NCBI GenBank assembly: GCA_900549975.1
Contig: URQK01000082.1
Location: 1-6,906 of the forward strand
From: an uncultured Mollicutes bacterium
GTDB taxonomy: Bacteria; Bacillota_I; Bacilli_A; RFN20; CAG-826
Reading direction: 5' to 3'
Length of the DNA: 6,906 nucleotides
Part shown: positions 1 to 4,915 of the stretch, in pieces
Layout: each line of letters opens with the position of its first letter
How positions within the stretch are numbered: position 1 is the stretch's first letter
Notes under the pieces: model-generated
Database searches by the model: none
What the model saw: only the letters and a program-made list of their open reading frames with translations
Told to the model about the DNA's origin: nothing
Translations under genes and position numbers: made by a program

Positions 1-1143
1 GAAGAAATCACTAGTGGTAATTTATACATTGATGGGACTTTGGTTAATACTATGATGGCAAAAGATCGTGATATTGCAATGGTTTTCCAAAATTATGCCT
101 TATATCCACATATGACAATATATAAAAATATGAGTTTTGGATTAGAAATAAGAAAAATTCCAGTTCCGATTTTAGATAAAGATGGCAATGAGATAAAAGT
201 CATTGATAAAAAAAGAATTAAATATTTATCCAATAATATCCGTGAATGGAAAAGACAAGATGAAAATAATAATCCGAAAAAGTACAATGAACAAATTGTG
301 AAAGCTGAAGAAGAAATTAAATATTTGAGTTTTAATTCAACTGCAACGAAAGTTAAGTATGTGCATATGAGCAAAGCTGAAATTGATAAACGCGTGAAAG
401 ATGCGGCAGAAATTTTAGGATTAACACAATATTTAAAAAGAAAGCCAGGCGAACTTAGTGGCGGGCAACGCCAAAGAGTGGCACTAGGAAGAGCAATAGT
501 AAGACATCCTAAAGTATTTTTAATGGATGAACCATTAAGTAATCTTGACGCTAAATTAAGAGTACAAACTCGTAAAGAAATTATTAAAATTCATAAAGAA
601 GTAAATGCTACAACAATATATGTTACTCATGATCAAACGGAAGCAATGACTATGGCGGATAAGATTGTCATTATGAAAGATGGCTTTATCAAACAAATTG
701 GGACCCCAAAAGAAGTATATAATAACCCTAATAATATGTTTGTTGCAGGATTTATCGGAAGTCCAAGTATGAACTTTTTTAAAGGAACCATAAAAGGAAA
801 TAAATTCGTTTTTATTGGTGATGAACAATTATCTGTAACTTTAAAAAATGCTCCTAAACATTATATTAATAAAGAAGTTATCTTAGGTGTTAGACCAGAA
901 AGTGCATATATAAAAGGTGATTTAACTAATAAAAAGTTAACGGATTATTCGATTAAAATCACTTGCACTTTGGTGGAAATGTTAGGTAATGAGCAACTAA
1001 TTTATGGAGATATTTCTGGGCAAAGTTTTTATAGCAAAATTTCTAGCGATATTGATGTTAAAGTTGGTGGAACTTATGAATTTGCTTTCGATGTCGATAA
1101 AATGTATCTATTTGATATAGATACAGAAGAAAGGATTAAATAA
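1..1143 (+). CDS. Sugar ABC transporter ATP-binding protein, MsmK/UgpC/MalK class, 5' truncated by window edge
   Basis: This is the nucleotide-binding subunit of a carbohydrate importer; it hydrolyses ATP on the cytoplasmic face. The reading frame is open to base 1, so the true start and the Walker A loop lie outside the window and the TTG at 40 is internal. Counting codons from base 1, the Q-loop is VFQNYALYPHMT (Q30), the signature LSGGQRQRV is at 152-160, Walker B plus D-loop VFLMDEPLSNLDAKLR is at 172-187 (catalytic E177), and the H-loop histidine is H210. From about residue 245 a C-terminal OB/TOBE regulatory domain follows (FIGSPSMNFF), as in MalK. Between GLEIRKIP and SKAEIDKRV about 70 extra residues are inserted; the usual family joins these directly. 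No permease or binding-protein gene is visible, so it may lie upstream or the ATPase may serve several transporters. The class is secure; the sugar is not predictable. Confidence 0.95.
   Translation, partial: EEITSGNLYIDGTLVNTMMAKDRDIAMVFQNYALYPHMTIYKNMSFGLEIRKIPVPILDKDGNEIKVIDKKRIKYLSNNIREWKRQDENNNPKKYNEQIVKAEEEIKYLSFNSTATKVKYVHMSKAEIDKRVKDAAEILGLTQYLKRKPGELSGGQRQRVALGRAIVRHPKVFLMDEPLSNLDAKLRVQTRKEIIKIHKEVNATTIYVTHDQTEAMTMADKIVIMKDGFIKQIGTPKEVYNNPNNMFVAGFIGSPSMNFFKGTIKGNKFVFIGDEQLSVTLKNAPKHYINKEVILGVRPESAYIKGDLTNKKLTDYSIKITCTLVEMLGNEQLIYGDISGQSFYSKISSDIDVKVGGTYEFAFDVDKMYLFDIDTEERIK
160..369 (+). other. Charged ~70-residue insert in the ABC ATPase helical subdomain
   Basis: Codons 54-123 of the ATPase fragment have no counterpart in ordinary MsmK/UgpC proteins, where the RKxP segment is followed at once by xAEIDKRVxxAAEIL. 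The insert is rich in Lys, Glu, Asn and Asp and looks helical or coiled-coil in its middle (IREWKRQ through AEEEIKYL). It lies after the Q-loop and before the signature motif, in the part of the domain that contacts the membrane subunits. All motifs on both sides are intact, so it is an in-frame extension rather than a frameshift. I recall longer ATPases of this class in Mollicutes relatives, but could not check. Confidence 0.8.
1131..1135 (+). promoter_or_regulatory. Ribosome binding site for the 118-residue gene
   Basis: AAGGA lies inside the last codons of the ATPase gene, 9 bases before the ATG at 1145. It supports translation of the small gene from that start. Confidence 0.6.
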
Positions 1144-1144
1144 A

Positions 1145-1501
1145 ATGTTTAATTCTATTAAAAAAGTGCTTGAAAAATTTTCTTTCACTGATGAAGAATC
1201 TAGTGACATAAAAAGACACCCAATTTTAAGTAACAGAAATATAAATTATTGCTTTAAAGCATTAACTAATTATATAAATAACAACAATTTTAAAGATGTA
1301 ATTATAAAAATTGATTATGGAGAAATCTATTATGTTGATGATATATATGAAGTTACTTTGATATTACTAAGTAATGAAGAAAATAAAACCTTAGTGTCTT
1401 GTCATGTCTTATCTTCTAAAAGAGGTAAAAGCCGAGAAAAATTATATGCAGTACTTGATGTTGTCAACAAGGTTATAAACGAAAGGGTAAGCAATTTATG
1501 A
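1145..1501 (+). CDS. Uncharacterised 118-residue protein
   Basis: I do not recognise this protein. It has no signal peptide, no membrane segment and no known motif, so it is probably cytoplasmic. It looks alpha/beta: a helical N-terminus (FNSIKKVLEKF, then NINYCFKALTNYI), three likely strands (VIIKIDYG, YEVTLILLS, LVSCHVLSS), a basic turn (SKRGKSREK), and a long C-terminal helix (AVLDVVNKVINERV). It is probably a real gene: a one-base gap after the ATPase stop, an AAGGA site 9 bases upstream, and a TGA stop overlapping the next ATG (ATGA at 1498-1501). The position between a sugar transporter ATPase and a rhamnosidase-like enzyme suggests an accessory or regulatory part in the same pathway, but nothing in the sequence shows which. 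Confidence 0.75.
   Translation: MFNSIKKVLEKFSFTDEESSDIKRHPILSNRNINYCFKALTNYINNNNFKDVIIKIDYGEIYYVDDIYEVTLILLSNEENKTLVSCHVLSSKRGKSREKLYAVLDVVNKVINERVSNL
1481..1487 (+). promoter_or_regulatory. Ribosome binding site for the rhamnosidase-like gene
   Basis: GAAAGGG lies within the end of the upstream small gene, 10 bases before the ATG at 1498. With the ATGA stop/start overlap it suggests translational coupling. Confidence 0.55.
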
Positions 1502-3135
1502 AATATTTATTTCCTAAAAAAATAAAAGCATCATCTAACATTGCTAATGTTAATGATTTATTAAAAGAAGATATAATGCAAGTGGATATTGATCCTGTTG
1601 GTTCTATATGCTTTCAAAATAATGATTATGTTATTTTTGATTTTGGTAAAGAACTTAATGGTGGTATTCGCTTACTCACATCTTCTATTTCTAAAAATGG
1701 GAAAATTAGATTGAGATTTGGAGAATCTTTAACTGAAACATGTATTGATATAAATGAAGAAACATGTGCCACAAATGACCATGCTTTAAGAGATTTTGAA
1801 GTTAAAGTACCGCAAATGAGTGATCAAACATTTGGACAAACTGGTTTTAGATTTGTGCGAATTGATTTTAGTGGCGATTTTTGGAACGTCCAACATATCA
1901 TTGGAGCAATTGATGTTGATGATCGAAAGGAAGTAGGAACTTTTAAAAGCGATGATCAAAGATTAAATGATATATGGAATATCGCTTCTTATACTTTAAG
2001 AGTAAATTTGCATAATGGTCTTATATGGGATGGAGTTAAAAGAGATCGCCTTTGTTGGATTGGCGATGCTTATAATGAAATTAAAGCATTAGAATGTCTT
2101 TATAACGAACAAGTTGAAATTAAGAATGTTTTAGAATTTACTATTAAAGATTTAGAAAACATTTCCTTAAACACTAATATGATTCCAACAAGTTATACAT
2201 TGTGGTGGATAATAATTTTATTAGAAAAATATAAACATGATGATGATGATAAATATTTAGAAAAGCAAGTAAATATCTTAAAGTCATTAATTAAGAGAAT
2301 TAATAGTTATATTGATGAAAACGGAAGTATTAAGTTACCATTTAATTTTGTTGACTGGCCGACGCATTGTGATAATCCACAAAATGAATTAGATTATATG
2401 AAATTAAATGATGAGGAAGTTGGAGTTAAAGCTTTAACACTCATTGCTTTTAAGAAATTAAAAAAAGAGTTAAATAAAATATATATTCATAGTTTAGATG
2501 AAGATTTGAATTCTGCAATAAGCAAATTAGATAATTCTACTTATGAAGTTCAACATTTCAAACAAGTTGCTGCTTTAGTTTATCTAGCATCTAAAGAAGA
2601 TGGAAAATGCTTAGATATTCTTACTAAAGGAAAAGCTAAAGGCTTATCCACATTCCAAAGCTACACGATTTTATCAGCATTAGCTAGATTAGGTAAGCAT
2701 GATGAAGCATTAGAAATCATTAAAGAATATTATGGCAAGATGATTGATTTAGGTGCTACGACATTCTTTGAAGATTTTGATATTGATTGGGCTAATAATG
2801 CTGCAAGAATTGATGAATTTCCTAAAGAAAATGAAATTGATTTCCATGCAACATATGGTCAATTTTGTTATAAAAAATATCGCCATTCTCTTGCACATGG
2901 TTGGGCAGTAGGTGTTATCCCCTATATTGTGGAAAATGTTATTGGTTTAAAACAAATTTCTAAAAATCATTTTGAATTAAAACCAAATTTATCGTCGTTA
3001 AATGAAATTCATTATATTTATCCTCATGAATATGGGAAGATAGAATTCGATATAAAAAAAATAAACGACCATGTTGAAGTCAAAATAAATGGCCCTAAAG
3101 GAATAAAAATTGAACTACAGGAGGTAATGTTATGA
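1498..3135 (+). CDS. Compact GH78 alpha-L-rhamnosidase-like glycosidase, cytoplasmic
   Basis: Predicted inverting glycosidase of the six-hairpin (alpha/alpha)6 fold, GH78-like, releasing L-rhamnose or a similar deoxysugar from a glycan end. An N-terminal beta domain (about 40-145: FDFGKELNGGIRL, IRLRFGESLTE, QTGFRFVRIDF) leads into the catalytic barrel (about 150-480). The barrel has the fingerprint WDGVKRDRLCWIGDA at 177-191, FNFVDWPT at 282-289, TTFFEDFDIDW from 421, and RHSLAHGWAVG at 462-472; a short C-terminal beta domain follows. In classical GH78 the first motif reads RDERLGWTGD; here D183 falls where the Glu sits, with D190 kept, and E425 matches the Glu of TTxWE. It has 545 residues against roughly 700-1000 in many relatives and has no signal peptide, so it should act on imported substrate. 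Neighbours overlap by ATGA on both sides. The fold is secure; rhamnose specificity is inferred. Confidence 0.88.
   Translation: MKYLFPKKIKASSNIANVNDLLKEDIMQVDIDPVGSICFQNNDYVIFDFGKELNGGIRLLTSSISKNGKIRLRFGESLTETCIDINEETCATNDHALRDFEVKVPQMSDQTFGQTGFRFVRIDFSGDFWNVQHIIGAIDVDDRKEVGTFKSDDQRLNDIWNIASYTLRVNLHNGLIWDGVKRDRLCWIGDAYNEIKALECLYNEQVEIKNVLEFTIKDLENISLNTNMIPTSYTLWWIIILLEKYKHDDDDKYLEKQVNILKSLIKRINSYIDENGSIKLPFNFVDWPTHCDNPQNELDYMKLNDEEVGVKALTLIAFKKLKKELNKIYIHSLDEDLNSAISKLDNSTYEVQHFKQVAALVYLASKEDGKCLDILTKGKAKGLSTFQSYTILSALARLGKHDEALEIIKEYYGKMIDLGATTFFEDFDIDWANNAARIDEFPKENEIDFHATYGQFCYKKYRHSLAHGWAVGVIPYIVENVIGLKQISKNHFELKPNLSSLNEIHYIYPHEYGKIEFDIKKINDHVEVKINGPKGIKIELQEVML
3119..3125 (+). promoter_or_regulatory. 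Perfect Shine-Dalgarno for the phosphatase lipoprotein
   Basis: AGGAGGT sits inside the last codons of the rhamnosidase-like gene, 6 bases before the ATG at 3132. It favours that start over the second ATG at 3138 (spacing 12), and it is the strongest site in the window, so this protein may be made in relatively large amounts. Confidence 0.8.
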
Positions 3136-4913
3136 GAATGAATTTTAAACTATTGCTTTGTATGACTTTAACGCTTACTATGGCTAGCTGTAATAACACC
3201 AAAACATATAAACTCACTTATGTATATGGTGATAGTAGAACAACAATTAAAGTAAAATCAGGCGAGGTAGTGGAAGAGTTGCCAAGCATCGAAACAAAAA
3301 CTGGCTATGATGCTTATTGGACTATTGATGGCAAACGAGTTAATGATGGCTTAGTTTATGATTATGGCGAAAACAAAGAAGCAGTACTAGTCTATGTGCC
3401 ACATACTTGGAAAATTGTTTTTGATAATGATGAACATACAAGAATAAATGTGACATATGGCCAAACTATAGGAACATTACCTGCTATTCCTTCAAAAGCT
3501 GGTTATAAAAATGGAGTTTGGAAAATTGAAGATACTATTATTACTTCTTCAACTATTTATAATTGGGATAAAGATACATTAGCAACACTAGAATACGATA
3601 AAGAATCATACATTTTAAGCTTCGAAGGACTTTCTGAGGATAATAACATCCAAATTGCTTATAACACGCTTATAGGGGCTTTACCAGCCGTTCCAGAGTA
3701 TACTAGTGATATTAAAGAACACTTCATTGGTTACTGGAGCATTGATAATGAAATAATTAATGAAAATACCATTTGGAAATATGAAGAAAATAAAGTTGCT
3801 AAACCAGTTTATAAAGCATTTAGTAACAATTTGGAAAATGGCGCTACGATTAATGTAATGTCTAGCATCATTCAAGAACTATATGATGCTAAAGAAATAA
3901 TTCCTTCTAGTGATGGTAGTTCATTGTTAGAAGTTGCTAAAAAATATATTAATAAAGAAAACAATCTTACTAATATTAGTTATAAATTAAGTTGGAGTGA
4001 AGTAAAGCCATTTGAATATTCTATAGTTAGTGTAAGTGATAATATTAATTTCCAAAACGCAAAAAAATATGTAACATACAACCATTATATTAATTTGAGT
4101 GATTTAAAAATGAATACTACTTATTACTATCAAATAGAAGGCGTTGATGGTAAGTATTCTGTGTTATCGGATATTTATAATTTTAATGTATCAGATGGCG
4201 CAAGAATTATGTCTATTGATGGAATAGAGAACTTCCGTGATATTGGTTCATATCAAACTACTATTGAAAACAAAAAGATTAAACAAAATATGATTTATCG
4301 AAGTGGTAATGCTGATGGAATTACTACTTTAGGTAAAAAACAAATTAAAGAATTATATAATCTTAAAACAGAATTAGATTTAAGAGAAAAAGCTTATTGG
4401 ACTAATCAATCTTATTTTGGCAAAGATGTCCAATATAAACATGTAAGTAATGAACAAGGAGGAGTCTATTATATTGATCGTGGTGTTGATTTGGATCAAA
4501 CTGGTTTAGCTACAGGCGGAGCCACAATAAGAGATGAACTATTAACTTTTGTTGATAGTAATAATTACCCAATTAATTTTCATTGCGCAATCGGTCGAGA
4601 TAGAACGGGAACATTAGCAATGCTTCTATTAGGATTACTAGGAGTAAGCGAAGCGGATATTTGTTTCGATTATGTTATTAGTTTAATTAATGGGAATGCT
4701 AAGGCTAAAGATGAAGTACAATTGTTAGAACTTTATAACAATATTTATCAAACAATGCAATACATCAAAAACTTAACAGGTCAAACAAAATTTGATGAAG
4801 CGGTTAAAACTTATTTAACTACTAACTTTGTAGGTTCTAATGCATCTGCTAAGGTTGGATTAACTAATGAACAAGTTGATTCAATTAAAAACATTATGTT
4901 GGAGGATAAATAA
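3132..4913 (+). CDS. Surface lipoprotein with InlB-like repeats, FN3-like domain and tyrosine-phosphatase-like domain
   Basis: A 593-residue exported lipoprotein. The signal peptide ends in the lipobox MASC with lipidated C20, so it should be anchored on the outer face of the membrane. Residues 26-90, 92-157 and 160-230 are three diverged InlB/Listeria-Bacteroides-like repeats (pattern YGQxIGTLP, then WxIDG, then TIYNY). Residues about 275-353 look FN3-like (LKMNTTYYYQIEG, IYNFNV). Residues 362-593 form a phosphatase domain of the Y_phosphatase3 type: ENFRDIGSY (366-374), MIYRSGNADG, LDLREK (415-420), and the catalytic P-loop HCAIGRDRTGT (484-494) with nucleophile C485 and R491. All CX5R residues are present, so it is predicted active through a cysteinyl-phosphate. 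The substrate is unknown: phosphotyrosine, phosphoserine and phosphoinositides are all possible. The start overlaps the previous stop by ATGA. Confidence 0.9.
   Translation: MRMNFKLLLCMTLTLTMASCNNTKTYKLTYVYGDSRTTIKVKSGEVVEELPSIETKTGYDAYWTIDGKRVNDGLVYDYGENKEAVLVYVPHTWKIVFDNDEHTRINVTYGQTIGTLPAIPSKAGYKNGVWKIEDTIITSSTIYNWDKDTLATLEYDKESYILSFEGLSEDNNIQIAYNTLIGALPAVPEYTSDIKEHFIGYWSIDNEIINENTIWKYEENKVAKPVYKAFSNNLENGATINVMSSIIQELYDAKEIIPSSDGSSLLEVAKKYINKENNLTNISYKLSWSEVKPFEYSIVSVSDNINFQNAKKYVTYNHYINLSDLKMNTTYYYQIEGVDGKYSVLSDIYNFNVSDGARIMSIDGIENFRDIGSYQTTIENKKIKQNMIYRSGNADGITTLGKKQIKELYNLKTELDLREKAYWTNQSYFGKDVQYKHVSNEQGGVYYIDRGVDLDQTGLATGGATIRDELLTFVDSNNYPINFHCAIGRDRTGTLAMLLLGLLGVSEADICFDYVISLINGNAKAKDEVQLLELYNNIYQTMQYIKNLTGQTKFDEAVKTYLTTNFVGSNASAKVGLTNEQVDSIKNIMLEDK
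3207..3401 (+). repeat. InlB-like repeat module 1 (lipoprotein residues 26-90)
   Basis: First of five related protein modules in the window. It runs from YKLTYVYG through VVEELPSIETKTGYDAYWTI to the closing LVYDYGENKEAVLVY. It keeps the G-Y...W-T-I-D-G core and the final K-x-A-x-x-x-Y strand, but the IGTLP segment is weakened to VEELP. Confidence 0.7.
3405..3602 (+). repeat. InlB-like repeat module 2 (lipoprotein residues 92-157)
   Basis: Second module, with the clearest consensus: VTYGQTIGTLPAIP, then GYKNGVWKIEDTIIT, then STIYNWDKDTLATLEY. It is about 65 residues long and follows module 1 almost without a linker. Confidence 0.75.
3609..3821 (+). repeat. InlB-like repeat module 3 (lipoprotein residues 160-230)
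   Basis: Third module: IAYNTLIGALPAVPEY, then IGYWSIDNEIINENTI, then WKYEENKVAKPVY. It carries a few extra residues before the GYW core compared with module 2. Confidence 0.7.
4901..4905 (+). promoter_or_regulatory. Ribosome binding site for the exported binding protein
   Basis: GGAGG lies in the last codons of the phosphatase gene, 10 bases before the ATG at 4916. No nearer start in this frame competes, so it fixes the start two bases after the upstream TAA. Confidence 0.7.
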
Positions 4914-4915
4914 CC

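Noticed and set aside
40..42. TTG as the start of the ABC ATPase gene
   Set aside because: The frame stays open to base 1 and the 13 upstream codons (EEITSGNLYIDGT) match the family just before the Q-loop; Walker A must lie further upstream, outside the window.
93..374. Minus-strand open frame of 93 codons
   Set aside because: It is antisense to the ATPase gene, whose family motifs are unmistakable; its product has no recognisable feature and no ribosome binding site stands out.
556..828. Minus-strand open frame of 90 codons
   Set aside because: Lies antisense to Walker B, the H-loop and the C-terminal domain of the ATPase; a chance frame in AT-rich DNA.
1499..1501. Mycoplasma-type code in which TGA is Trp
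   Set aside because: Genes end at TGA exactly where the next ATG begins (1498-1501 and 3132-3135), and the conserved Trp positions I checked use TGG.
3207..3821. Nucleotide-level tandem repeats in the lipoprotein gene as a phase-variable or CRISPR-like array
   Set aside because: The modules are similar only as protein; their DNA has diverged too far for slippage or array structure, and no regular spacer pattern exists.
3681..3875. Minus-strand open frame of 64 codons
   Set aside because: Antisense to repeat module 3 of the lipoprotein, with no independent support.
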